This document shows, one piece after another, positions 1-9,100 of a stretch of 13,921 nucleotides of DNA; position 1 is the first letter of the stretch, and each line of letters begins with the position of its first letter. The notes beneath the pieces were generated by a model. It was not told the origin of the DNA and ran no database searches. It was given only the letters and a program-made list of their open reading frames with translations. The translations under genes were made by a program, and so were the position numbers. The stretch is from Thermoplasmata archaeon (lineage in GTDB: Archaea > Thermoplasmatota > Thermoplasmata > Lutacidiplasmatales > UBA184), in the NCBI GenBank assembly GCA_030042955.1, contig JASHYQ010000249.1:1-13921 (forward strand). Direction: 5' to 3'.

Positions 1-44
1 CTTTCGCAAAGCAGAGGTCGGGGGTTCAAATCCCCCCGTGTCCA
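1..44 (+). tRNA. tRNA-Ala (anticodon CGC), 3' part, cut by the window edge
   Basis: The window opens inside a tRNA gene. The T arm is clear: GGGGG (20-24), loop TTCAAAT (25-31), CCCCC (32-36). The acceptor 3' strand CGTGTCC (37-43) and discriminator A44 follow. Reading backwards gives a 5-nt variable loop (15-19), the anticodon stem 3' strand AGCAG (10-14) and the anticodon loop TTCGCAA (3-9), hence anticodon CGC at 5-7, which reads the Ala codon GCG. U at tRNA position 70 and A73 fit the G3-U70 and A73 identity elements of tRNA-Ala; position 3 lies outside the window. CCA is not encoded (CTA follows), as is usual in archaea. The D arm and 5' half are missing. Confidence 0.9.
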
Positions 45-76
45 CTAGGTGTCTGAACCCTTTCCCTCTCCGGGCT

Positions 77-112
77 GCCGGCGCACCAATCGTCGCCGGC
101 CTTAGGGGCCGG
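77..112. terminator. GC-rich hairpin(s) between the tRNA and the minus-strand gene, possible bidirectional terminator
   Basis: GCCGGCG (77-83) and CGCCGGC (94-100) are a perfect 7-bp inverted repeat with a 10-nt loop. CCGGCC (96-101) and GGCCGG (107-112) can form a competing 6-bp stem with loop TTAGG. The element lies between two 3' ends, those of tRNA-Ala and the minus-strand gene ending at 166, where a terminator is expected. There is no long T tract on either side, only a pyrimidine-rich stretch (about 57-70) just after the tRNA. Terminator function is an inference. Confidence 0.35.
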
Positions 113-165
113 GAGCACGACCTGCGCGGGACCGAACCATATGCAGCAACCACGTGCCACAGAGC

Positions 166-918
166 CTAGGGGCACGGCGCGTACGAGAACGCCCACCCGC
201 CGCCCGGCCCACCGGGAGCGGATAGGTTGTCAATCTGCCAGGTCCCAGTGTCAGCCGGGAAGCTGTACGTGAAACTCGAGGTGACATTCAGCTCGTCGTA
301 GATCAACTGCCACTGCCCGAGGACCTTGACCAGTAATCCGACCTCGATGTGAGTTGAGGCAACATGTCGGACGGCGGCTGCCGTCCCGCAGGTGGAAAGC
401 AAGCCTGTGGCGTTCGTGAAACCGTTGTCGAAATACGTCGTGGCCGCGGTCCAGCTGGTATTCACCGAGTCAGGTTCCTGCGCGTCGCTGGAGAAATTCC
501 AAGTGTTGTTGTAGAGGGGGAAGGTCGTCGACGTCCAGTCGTCTACGAGCTCAGTGAAAACACGGCTGGTGCAGGTCTCACTCGACCCACTGTCGTTCTG
601 ACCCAACCGCAAGACCCAGGCATAGTGCTCGAAGTACCCCCAAACAGAGCCGTTCGAGGCATAGAGGGTCTCTTCCCAGGTCCCATTCGCGACGGGGAAG
701 GTGACGTTGGCCATTCCATGGAAGGGGCTGTTGACGAGGGCAATTGGGGTGAGTGTCGGGTTAACCGAGGCGACTACTGGTCCCGGGACGCAACTCGCAG
801 CCCCAGAACCCGCAGCCGGCCCGTGCGGGAGTAGAGTCGGCAATACGATGGCTAGGCCAACGAGTGCTCCTACCAGCGCCGGAACGGCACTGGAATGGCG
901 CGCTCCGAGCCGGGTCAT
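166..918 (-). CDS. Secreted or membrane-anchored hypothetical protein, sequon-rich
   Basis: This is a 250-residue protein from the ATG at 918, and I do not recognise the family. The N-terminus has basic residues (R3, R7) followed by a hydrophobic helix (about 12-31) ending in a G/A/S-rich stretch, so it is a signal peptide or signal anchor. The rest is predicted extracellular: it is Thr/Ser/Asn/aromatic-rich with ten N-X-S/T sequons (N71, 78, 89, 108, 137, 141, 153, 169, 211, 231) and exactly four cysteines (43, 116, 177, 249), enough for two disulfides. Cys249 is the penultimate residue. There is no catalytic motif and no second membrane helix. Start choice: an in-frame GTG at 975 would add 19 residues and lies about 31 bp downstream of a TATA-like element, so it is a real alternative. 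The ATG at 918 gives a more normal signal peptide but has no Shine-Dalgarno. It sits back to back with the sugar-binding protein gene, so a link to the carbohydrate locus is possible but unproven. Confidence 0.7.
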   Translation of the reverse strand: MTRLGARHSSAVPALVGALVGLAIVLPTLLPHGPAAGSGAASCVPGPVVASVNPTLTPIALVNSPFHGMANVTFPVANGTWEETLYASNGSVWGYFEHYAWVLRLGQNDSGSSETCTSRVFTELVDDWTSTTFPLYNNTWNFSSDAQEPDSVNTSWTAATTYFDNGFTNATGLLSTCGTAAAVRHVASTHIEVGLLVKVLGQWQLIYDELNVTSSFTYSFPADTGTWQIDNLSAPGGPGGGWAFSYAPCP

Positions 919-1002
919 CGCAAGCCCCGAAACCCCGGGAACTCGAAAAGGCTCATGGGCGCTCGCACAGGGCACACCAGATCCGGTACGTCCGAAAGAC
1001 CA

Positions 1003-1010
1003 GACTATAG
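1003..1010 (-). promoter_or_regulatory. Candidate TATA box for the small secreted-protein gene
   Basis: Read on the minus strand, the sequence is CTATAGTC. Its centre is about 31 bp upstream of the GTG at 975 and about 88 bp upstream of the ATG at 918. With usual archaeal spacing, transcription would start near 979, which favours a nearly leaderless GTG start. A second AT-richer stretch (TTTAGAA, about 1034-1040) lies further upstream. Confidence 0.4.
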
Positions 1011-1214
1011 GCTGCTCAACGAGCGGAAGCGGTTGGTTCTAAACTCTACTCGATTCAAAGCCTCCCGTGTCCACTCTCCCAGTGATCCTATCGGCTTGAA
1101 ATCACGGGGGTCGGGCCGGCACGTGGTACCGGGTCGCTCCCTCTCGTCAGCTCTTGAGTAGACCGACCCTCGATGCCCGTCCTCAGGCCGGCCGCTCTGA
1201 CTGGACCCGGTTCA

Positions 1215-1313
1215 GAAGTCCACCGACGGCTCGCCGGGTCGACCGCACGCGTCCTCGACCTCCACGCGCGAAACGCCCGGATGACCTGGGTCCTCGCCGA
1301 GGGAAGTCCACCG
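1215..1313 (+). repeat. 11-bp direct repeat upstream of the binding-protein gene
   Basis: GAAGTCCACCG occurs exactly at 1215-1225 and again at 1303-1313, 88 bp apart start to start. The second copy overlaps the palindrome ACCGG-A-CCGGT (1310-1320), which ends 22 bp before the TATA-like box at 1343. The position would suit a transcription factor site, but no regulator gene is present in the window. Confidence 0.45.
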
Positions 1314-1342
1314 GACCGGTAGTGCCGGGACGCTGGGCGAGG

Positions 1343-1350
1343 TTGAAATA
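1343..1350 (+). promoter_or_regulatory. TATA-like box of the sugar-binding protein gene
   Basis: TTGAAATA is an AT-rich island in very GC-rich sequence. Its centre is about 28 bp upstream of the GTG at 1375, the spacing expected if transcription starts at or next to the start codon. This supports a leaderless mRNA and fixes the GTG as the start, since no Shine-Dalgarno precedes it. Confidence 0.55.
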
Positions 1351-1374
1351 GCGCCTAGGCCTCCGTTCGCTTCG

Positions 1375-2796
1375 GTGTCTGGACCGCCATCGTCCGGAGG
1401 TGCCAGCGCGGGGCCGGCCCCGGTCACGTTCGGGCAACCGTCCTCGCCCGCTCTTCGAGGACCCCAGCGGCGCCACCAGCCGGTTGGCCGGACCGGGGCG
1501 GTGATCATCGTTGTCGTCATCGTGGCCAGCGCCGGGATCTTCGGTTATCTCTACGTGACCAAGAAGCTGCCGGGCCTGAAGTCGTTGGGGGGCTGCAGCA
1601 AGTCGACCTCCATCACCGTGTGGCAAGACTTCAGCTCGACCGAGTTCCCGGCGTTCTCCAAGGCGATCGCCCAGTTCGAGGCGGCGAACCCCGGCGAAAG
1701 CGTGAGCTTCGTGAACGACTCGAGCCCGTCCCCCTCCAACTACATCGCCGCCGCTCTTTCGTGTACCGCGCCGGACGTCCTGATCGGCGCGAGCGATTTC
1801 GCCGGGGGCCTCTACTACGATGGGTTCCTCGCGAACCTGAGCGACTATCTTCCCCCGTCCGCGTTCGCGCCGTTCCTCTCGAGCGCCATCTCCGACGACA
1901 ATCAGTCGGGGGCAATCTTCGGTATCCCGCTCAACGTCAACGGCGTCGCGATGATCTACAACAAGCTCTTGATCCCCACGGCGCCGACGAACACCGACGA
2001 GATGGTCCAGGACGCGAAGAACGTCACCGTGATCACGCCGAGCGGCTCGTTCACGACGGCCGGCCTGATCTACGGGGTCGACGCGGATGGCGGATACCGA
2101 TATCCGGCCTGGCTCACCGGTTTCGGAGGGGAGATGTTCGAGCCGAACGGAGCGCCCGACCTCGACACGGCCGCGGCGGTCAACGCGCTCACGTTCGCTC
2201 ACAACTTCTCGACCGTGGACAAGATCGAGCCCCCCGGGGTGACCGCCGAGTCCACGTACGAGGACGAGTTCGCCCAGGGCCACGTCGGGATCATCTTCGA
2301 CGGCCCCTGGGACATCGAGATGTACGTCAACGCCCTCGGCGAGTCCAACGTCGGGGTCGCCCCGATGCCCATCGTCTCGCAGACCGGTCTTCACCCGCTC
2401 CCGCTCTGGGGGTCAATCGGGGCGTACATCAGCACCCGGAACTCGTCGGGCGCAAACCCGACGCTCTTCAACGAGTCGATCAAGTTCGCTCAGTTCCTAG
2501 CGAGCCCGAAGGTAGAGGGAGAGCTGTTCAACTCCTCCGGCGACATCCCCTCCATCACCTCGACGTTCGACTACGTGAAGTCGCTGAACATCCCGTTCGA
2601 GAACGGCTTCCTGGACCAGTTCTTCAACTACTCCCAGCCGTTCCCGAACACGGTCTCGATGACCTACTTCTGGGACCCGTACGCCACGGAGATCTCCGAC
2701 TATGTGGCGGGGTCGATCTCAGCCTCGTCGGCGATGTCGGGGATCCAGACCTCGATGGTCAGCGAGATGACGCTGAACCACGTCCCGCCGTACTAG
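1375..2796 (+). CDS. ABC transporter extracellular sugar-binding protein, membrane-anchored (SBP family 1, maltodextrin type)
   Basis: This 473-residue protein would bind an oligosaccharide outside the cell and deliver it to the permeases encoded at 10111-11912. It has a Pro/Gly/Ser-rich N-terminus (1-40, ending in basic residues), one hydrophobic helix (about 41-60), a short linker (61-76) and then a bacterial family-1 solute-binding domain to the end. Family features are the first strand ITVWQDFSS (80-88), the FE-AANP segment near 101, FGIPLNVNGVAMIYNK (182-197), the GHVGIIFDGPWD segment (302-313) and the C-terminal WDPY segment (433-436). The helix is followed by KK and lacks a good cleavage site, so it probably acts as a signal anchor. 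A GGC at 72-74 after the helix is not a normal lipobox. The GTG start is set by the TATA spacing. The gene lies apart from its permease operon, with the GH57 gene between. Maltodextrin as ligand is inferred from the neighbouring enzymes. Confidence 0.9.
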   Translation: MSGPPSSGGASAGPAPVTFGQPSSPALRGPQRRHQPVGRTGAVIIVVVIVASAGIFGYLYVTKKLPGLKSLGGCSKSTSITVWQDFSSTEFPAFSKAIAQFEAANPGESVSFVNDSSPSPSNYIAAALSCTAPDVLIGASDFAGGLYYDGFLANLSDYLPPSAFAPFLSSAISDDNQSGAIFGIPLNVNGVAMIYNKLLIPTAPTNTDEMVQDAKNVTVITPSGSFTTAGLIYGVDADGGYRYPAWLTGFGGEMFEPNGAPDLDTAAAVNALTFAHNFSTVDKIEPPGVTAESTYEDEFAQGHVGIIFDGPWDIEMYVNALGESNVGVAPMPIVSQTGLHPLPLWGSIGAYISTRNSSGANPTLFNESIKFAQFLASPKVEGELFNSSGDIPSITSTFDYVKSLNIPFENGFLDQFFNYSQPFPNTVSMTYFWDPYATEISDYVAGSISASSAMSGIQTSMVSEMTLNHVPPY

Positions 2797-2803
2797 CGAG
2801 CGC

Positions 2804-2828
2804 GGGCCCGGAGCTACGCCCCGGGCTC
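2804..2828 (+). terminator. Candidate terminator hairpin of the binding-protein gene
   Basis: GCCCGG (2806-2811) pairs perfectly with CCGGGC (2821-2826) across a 9-nt loop. A G-T and a G-C pair extend the stem to 8 bp. It starts 8 nt after the TAG stop and is followed by a C tract and only three Ts (2829-2836), so it could also be an mRNA 3'-end stabiliser. Confidence 0.4.
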
Positions 2829-3110
2829 CCCCCTTTGGGATGAGGTCGGGCAAGGGTAGTGCGACGGCGGGGAGCCGATTGTTCGGGGACACTGGAACCG
2901 GCGGTTGGTCAGCGGGCGCGGTCTCCGCCAGATCTGGAATGCCAAAGGGGAACGGCCGTCGGCTCACCCCCTCTCGTTCACGGTTGGCCACGTCTTAGGG
3001 CGGCCTCCTCAAGCGACCGGCCGTGCGGGTCGCCCGCGGCCGCGGATTGGAGTAGCTACCGGTCGCGCGCTGGCCCGGTCCGCCTCCCGTCCTAGGCCAT
3101 AGAACGCCAG

Positions 3111-3141
3111 CACGGGCGGCTCCGACGGGCGTCCGCCCGTG
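3111..3141 (-). terminator. Candidate terminator hairpin of the giant GH57 gene
   Basis: CACGGGCGG (3111-3119) and CCGCCCGTG (3133-3141) are a perfect 9-bp inverted repeat with a 13-nt loop, placed 39 nt beyond the minus-strand stop codon at 3181-3183. The loop holds a second copy of ACGGGCG (3125-3131, the first at 3112-3118), which could pair with the same 3' arm. No long T run follows, so terminator function is inferred from position and symmetry. Confidence 0.4.
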
Positions 3142-3180
3142 ACCGCGCACCGACGCCTCGGAGGAGGGGCTCGTGTACGC

Positions 3181-6100
3181 CTACCGCCCTGACCCCCCGC
3201 CGGTCAGCGGTGGGGTTCCGCTCGTCGAAGAGGTCGTCTTCTCCCCGGGGGCTGGGGGCGCCGGGGCCTGCTCGCTGCCGGGTCCGCCCGTTCCGGGCGC
3301 CATGGCCTGGGCTCCGCCCTTCCGACGCCGCCCCATCAGCGCCACAAGGGCCCCGAGGACGACCAGGACGACCACCACGGCGACGACGGCCCAGACCCAG
3401 AGGGGTGTGGACGGAGCGGGGGCCGCCGGGATCGGGGTCGGGGTGACGGCCCCGACGGCGCTCGGCAGGAAGAAGACGTTGCCGCCGCTCGCCGAGTTCG
3501 TGAAGCCGACGTACTCGTGGTAGACCCCGCCCGACTCCTCGACGATGATCGACGGCGAGGAGTCCTGGCCGTCGGTCGTGAGCGCCGTCAGGGCCACCGT
3601 GCCGGAGCCGGAGGCGAGGTAGATGTTCGAGCCACTCGCGTTCTTGATCGCGAGGACGACACCCACCCCATGGTTCGCGGCCACGAGGTCGAGGCTCTCG
3701 ACGGTCGAGCTCGTCGGGAGCGTCGCCGAGAGCCCCGCCCTCGTCCCGAACGACACGGACGAGGACGAGAGGCTCACGGAGACGACCGACAGTCCGGTCG
3801 TCGTGGTGTAGGCGAGATAGGTCGTCCCGTTCGTGGTGGAGAGGCCCACCGCCGTCGCCCCGAGAGCGTCCGAGCCGAGCGGCGTCGCCCCCGGCGCGCC
3901 GAGGTACAGGGTTCCGCCCACGTCGTAGGCGATCAGGAACCCGACATACCCGCCGTCGCCGTTGACGTAGTCGAGGGCGGCTGCCTCGATCGCACCCTCG
4001 GACAGGGTGCCGTTCGTGAACTTCGCGCTCGCGACGTTGTCGAACACGTAGCTCGTCCCGTTCCAGGCGAGGAACGCGGGGTACGCACCCCCGATCGCGA
4101 CGAGGCCGTCCGCCACGAAGCTCAGGTTGACGAGCGGCGTCGGCGCGGTCCAGTTGATCCCGTCGGTCGACGTGCTCGAGTAGACCTGGCTTCCGACCGC
4201 GTAGAACGCCTCGGGGTCGCCGGTGGTGTTGACGATCGCCGACGGACCCAGGACCGCAGGGTGGGTCGTGATGTGGGTCGTCGTCGGCAGCGTGATCCCG
4301 TCCAGCGTGGCAAGGCCGGTCGCGGAGTAGGTACTGAGGAGGGACTGCTGCGTCCCCGAGCCTTCTCCGACGACCGCCGGGGCGATGTAGCTGTAGACGT
4401 TCGGATAGTTGTCGAACTCCGCCGTGGACAGCGTGGTGGTCGTGCCCCCGTTGTAGGCCGCGGCCGCCCCGTTCACGAACGGGCGCCAGTCGTCGCCGGT
4501 CCCGCCCACGGAGTCGCCGTCCTGTCCCCCCGCGACGATCACGAACGTGTCCGTGGCCATCGCCGTGCCGACGATCGCCGTCGGGACCCGGATGCTCACG
4601 GTCGCGTTCGGGACCACCGTGGCGTTGGTCGCCGACCCCTCCCCGGTGTTCGAGCTGATGATCACGTCGGCCGGGTACTGGACCCCTGTCGAGGTCTGGA
4701 TCGCGTTGAACGTTCCGCTCGAGTAGCCGGTCGCCTGGATCGCGTACTGCCAGGCGTCGGCCGAGGCGATGTCGATCTGCGAGCCGGGTAGGCCGGCGGT
4801 GCTCCCGCCGGTGGCCCCGGCGACGTGGATGTAGATGTCGACCAGCGGCTGCGAGAAGCCGTAGGCGCCGCCGAAGACGTTGGAGAGGTTCCCGAACGTG
4901 ACGTTGAACTGGACGGTGTACGGGTTCTCCGCGACCTGGAGCCAGCGGATCGTCATCGAGTCGGGCGGGAAGTCGGGCGTACCGTTCGCCTGCTTCTGCG
5001 TCGGGTAGGTCGAGGTTCCCGGTCCGTTGCCCGCGGCCGTGTTGTGGATCGTCGAGATCAGCGTGAGCTTCGCGAGCGACCCGGGGACCGAGATTAGCAT
5101 CGGGCCCGAAGCGCCGAGGACCGCTCCGGTCGTCGCGTTGACCGTCATGACGTAGAACTCGATCGATTCACCGGGTTGCATCCCGATCGCGGTGTCCGGG
5201 ATCTGCATCTGCAATAGGTTCCCCACCCACGCATCGCCCGGGATCGGCAGGGTCGACGAGGCGACCCACGTCCCGCTCGCCGAGCTCGTGAAGAGGGCCA
5301 TGGTGGCGCTGCCGGTCGGCGTGATGCTGTTGCCCTCGATCGTCGCCTCGGTCGTCGCGGCGAAGCCGAACGGGACGGTCCCTTGGCTGTAGATCGCGTC
5401 CAGCACGTTCAGGCCGAGGAGGTCGCCCGCTCCCGGGTTCACGGGCGAGAGGAAGATGTCGAGCGCGTCGCTCGCCGGGGTGTAGAACGTCGGAGACTTG
5501 TACGCAGACGTGGGGCCGTTGACCTCGACCGAGAAGTACAGGTTGCTCACGTCGAACGCGTAGTTCGTCCGGACGATCGTGGCCGAGCCCGACGTGGTGT
5601 TGCCGGTCGCCTTGACGTACGAGCCGGCCCAGGCGTCGTTGTGGTTCACCGAGTAAGCGGTGCCGGCCGGGAACGTCCCGGTCGTGTAGAGCGTACCGGT
5701 CAACGTCGGGGAGATCGAGACGTTCGTCCCCCAGGTCGTGGGGCTCTCGGGGATGAGGTAGGGGCTCTTCAGGAACGGGGTCAGCGGCAGCCCGAGCAGG
5801 GTGAGCGCGAGCGAGAGGTCGCTACGGACCTCCTGCTCGAAGACGATGGCGTTCTGGGCCGTGGCCGACTGGTCGGGGGAGAACGCGAAGTAGAGGTCGG
5901 ACCCCTCGGCCCCGTAGATCGCCGTCCAGGCCTCCGTGTACTTGTCCTGCAGGGTCGAGCTGTTCCACTGGTTGAGGTACGGGAAGTTGTCCGCCAGCTC
6001 GAGCGCCGCGAGCGTCATCGGCTGGGTGAGGCTGTGGGCGGTCCCGAACGCCGCGACCTCCGACCGCACTAGGGCGAGCTGGGTCCAGGTCGAGTCCTGG

Positions 6101-9100
6101 AGCGGGTTGCCGGCCCACTGTCCGAGGTAGGGGTTGATCCCCGTGCCGGAGGGCTCGTTGTTCCACGAGCCGGTCGGAAGCTTCGTGATGGTCGGCAGCG
6201 TCGACGCGGGGTGGAGTACAAGGTACTGCTGGGTCGTCAGGGTGCGCAGCCACGAGGAGTTGGAGGCGAGCGCAGCGTAGAGGTCCTCGAGGAACGGCAC
6301 CCCGTCCTCGGGGAACGTATGGTTCGTGCTGCCCATGAACATCCAGTTCTCCCCGTCGAGCGCCACGGTGACGAGGACGGAGCCGTGCTCGCTGCGGGGG
6401 ACCTTCGCGTAGACGTTCTTGAGGTAGGCGACGAACTCCTTGACGGCGGCCGCGTTCCCGGACTGGTTCGCGACCGTGCCGTAGTTGAAGCCCCAATCGT
6501 TCGAGAGGCCATCGTCCCGGAAGACCATCACGGTCTGCTGGGTGCCGTTCTTGACGAGGTACGGCGTGTAGAGCGCCTGCATCTCGGAGGCGACCTCGGG
6601 GGACGAGTCGCTCGTCACGTTCCCGGCCTCGTAGAGGGTCGCCTGAGAGGAGGCGGTCCAGTTGTAGCCGGTCTCGTTCACGAGGGGGATCTCGGCGGAG
6701 GAGACAGCCTGCTCCGGGCTCCAGAGGCCGAGCGGTGCCTGGCCGAAGATCTGGTCGTAGAGCTCCGAGCCGATCTGGAGCTGGGCGAGCGTGTCGTTCG
6801 TCCAGACGCCCTTCGTGATCGCGACGCCGTTCTCGTCGGTCCAGTTGTTGAGGAGGAGGAGCGGCAGGATCGGATGGTCGAACGGCGTGGTGATCAGCTC
6901 CACGTTCCCGCCTCCGCCGTTGTTGAGCATGCGGTCGTGCGAGAACGCCGAGAGCACGAGGCTCGCTTCGACCGGGTAGTAACCCTGGATGGTATGGATG
7001 GTTCCGATCGAGAAGCTGGTGTCGTTGTAGAGCGACCACATCGTCGAGTTGATGTAGGCGCTGCCGAGCTGGCCCGTCACGACCGGCTCGCTCGTCGACC
7101 AGAGGAAGAACTCGGCGAGGGCCTCCTCGAGCTGGACCGTCGTGAACGTCTTGTCCGAGGTCCACATGTTGTAGAGCGAGAGGTAGAGCTTGCTCGCGTT
7201 GTTGTTCACGTAGTAGACCCACGGCGGAGAGTTGAACGCTAGATCGTTCTCGAGAACGCTGGCGAGCGTGGTCGTGTTGTACTGGTAGGGCTGAACGAAC
7301 GTGCTCAGGAACGTGTCGCCGTAGGTGTTGACCTCGGTGTAGATCGTGTTCCCCCACTGGGACGTCGGGATGGAGGCGGCTTCCAGGTAGCTGTTGTTGT
7401 AGCCCCCGTGGGCGATCGCGTCGATCTGGTAGAGGAGCGACCCCGAGAGCGAGTAGGTGATGTTGACGGAAGGATAGAGGCCCGCGATCAGCGCCTGCTC
7501 GAGGTACTCCTCGAGGTGGACGACCGTCCAGGGCAAAAGGTACGATCCGCCAACCGCGCCGTAGAGCGGCTGATGGTCGTTGAAGACGATGTTCAGCCCG
7601 ATCGGGTTCCCCGAGTAGATCACCGGCGGCGAGCTCGGGATGATCCCCGGCTCGGCGTACCCGTCCTTGTTCGGGTCGATGGACAGGGGCACGAACAGGC
7701 GAATCGGGGCGTGCGCCGTGCTGGAGCTGAACGACTGGCCGTTCGGGATCGTCGGCCCGATGTACGCTCCGATCCCGGGCGTCCCGCCGTAGATGAACGC
7801 CACCAACTGGGGCGAAAGGCCGGCCGGGAACGCGGGCGGCTGGGCGCCGTAGCACGTGGACGTGTCGCAGCTGGCGTAGCCGGGGTACATCACGGAGAAC
7901 GGGATGTCGAACTCGATCCCTTGCTTGCTCACCGGGAAGCTCCCGATATCGGTGAACTGGGTGTGGGTCGAGCTCGTCAGGGAGAGGTCGACCTCGTAGA
8001 GCGTGCCGTTCGGGGCGTCGCCCGAGTAGCTGAACACGAAGTTGACCGGGGTCTCGAACGTGAAGTTACGGCTCAGGTTCGCGATGTTGGTGGAGGTGAA
8101 GTTCGTTGCCCCCACCCCCGTGTCGTTGGAGATCGCGACCAGGAGCCAGTTCGTTTTCTGGAGCGACGAGACGGTCCCGACGTACAGCTCCGTGTAGTTC
8201 CAGGTGACGTAGGTCACGTTGACCCAGTTGGGGCCCCACGGGGTCGAGGTGTTGGTGCCCACGATCTCGAGCGGGTCGAAGTCGCTCGTGACCTTCCCGG
8301 TGAAAGTGACGCTGTGATAGGTCTGCCCGTAGGTGTAGGTCGGGTTGAGCTGAGGGGCCGGCATGCTGTCGCCGTACGGGTCGAGGTTCTGCGTGAAGAA
8401 CGTGTTGAGAAGGGTATCCGGCCCCAGCGCGTGGTAGGGGTTGTAGCTGTTCGTGGAGGTTTGGCCGGACGGCAGCGTGGGGCCGGTGTAGTTCCCGCTC
8501 GCAGAGTGGATGGCCGCCACCAGACTGACGTTGGCGAACTGGCCGATCACCGGCCAGGAGCCGGGGCGGTCGTACAGGACGTTGAACGGGATCGCGAGCT
8601 CGACCGAGCTCGTCGAGGTCATCGCCTCCGGGAGGGAGCTGGTGACGTTGCTGACGGTGGTCGTGGTGTTGCTGCTCGCCGCCGCCCCCGTCACCCGCCA
8701 GAGCGAGACCGGTCCCGGGACCGCGGCCGTGCTGTAGTTGACCTGGGCGATGAAGTTGACCGGCTGCGAGAACACGATGGGCCGGTTGAGGCTTGCGATG
8801 TTGGTCGTGTTGAGCGAGTACGTGCCCAGACCGGAGCTGGAGTCGTTGCTGAGGAAGAAACTGAGGACGTTCGTCCCCGTGACCGTGACGTTGAAGCCGA
8901 GGAAGAGGGTCGTCTCGTTCCAGGTAAGGTACGATGAGTTCAACCGGTTGGTGTACTCGGTGATGCCGCCCGACCAACCGAAGTTCGTGTTGTTGAGCGC
9001 CTGCTCGCCCGGCGTGAAGTCCTTGGTGACGGACCCGGTGAAGGTCACCGTGTGGAACGCCTTGTTCTCGATGTAGTTCGGAGTGATCCCCGCGTCCGGG

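Larger units (their letters stand above)
1011..1374. other. Gene-free divergent intergenic region with promoter elements
   Basis: No convincing gene is seen here. Open frames in this stretch have Arg/Pro-rich shadow composition and no family resemblance. It holds the upstream side of the divergent gene pair, two TTGAAAT motifs (1096-1102 and 1343-1349, the second serving the binding-protein gene), an 11-bp direct repeat (1215-1225 and 1303-1313) and an interrupted palindrome ACCGG-A-CCGGT (1310-1320). Confidence 0.6.
2797..3180. other. Gene-free convergent intergenic region
   Basis: These 384 bp lie between two convergent 3' ends. I see no gene: open frames on both strands are short, Arg/Pro-rich and overlap each other. 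The region holds two strong inverted repeats (2804-2828 and 3111-3141) and a minor one, GCGGG-TCG-CCCGC (3025-3037). No tRNA-like T arm or box C/D pattern was found. Confidence 0.6.

Noticed and set aside
1096..1102. A second TTGAAAT as the promoter of a small RNA or upstream gene
   Set aside because: It matches the box at 1343, but no start codon with a real frame or RNA fold follows at the right distance, so one seven-base match is too weak.
1441..1597. Lipoprotein signal ending at the GGC cysteine (residue 74) of the binding protein
   Set aside because: The cysteine is separated from the hydrophobic helix by KK and a 12-residue linker, and the residues before it do not form a proper lipobox.
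1620..2843. 407-codon plus-strand frame and 403-codon minus-strand frame (1183-2394) over the binding-protein gene
   Set aside because: Both are Arg/Pro/Asp-rich shadows. The 1375-2796 frame has the family motifs, membrane anchor and promoter spacing.
2719..3102. Small open frames on both strands in the convergent gap
   Set aside because: They overlap one another, lack ribosome-binding or TATA signals and have biased shadow composition.
3173..3523. Plus-strand frame of 116 codons with a good-looking GGAGGAGG 8 bases before its GTG
   Set aside because: It lies antisense to the C-terminal anchor and tail of the GH57 gene, and its product is Pro/Arg/Thr low complexity with no family likeness. 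The purine run is just the complement of a pyrimidine tract after the GH57 stop.
5822..7855. 677-codon minus-strand frame overlapping the GH57 domain
   Set aside because: It is an out-of-frame shadow of the GH57 gene, full of Arg, Pro and His, as expected for an alternative frame in very GC-rich coding DNA.
7408..8937. 509-codon plus-strand frame opposite the N-terminal repeats
   Set aside because: The composition is almost all Arg, Val, Gly, Asp and Glu with no domain or hydrophobic pattern. It is an antisense shadow of the real gene.
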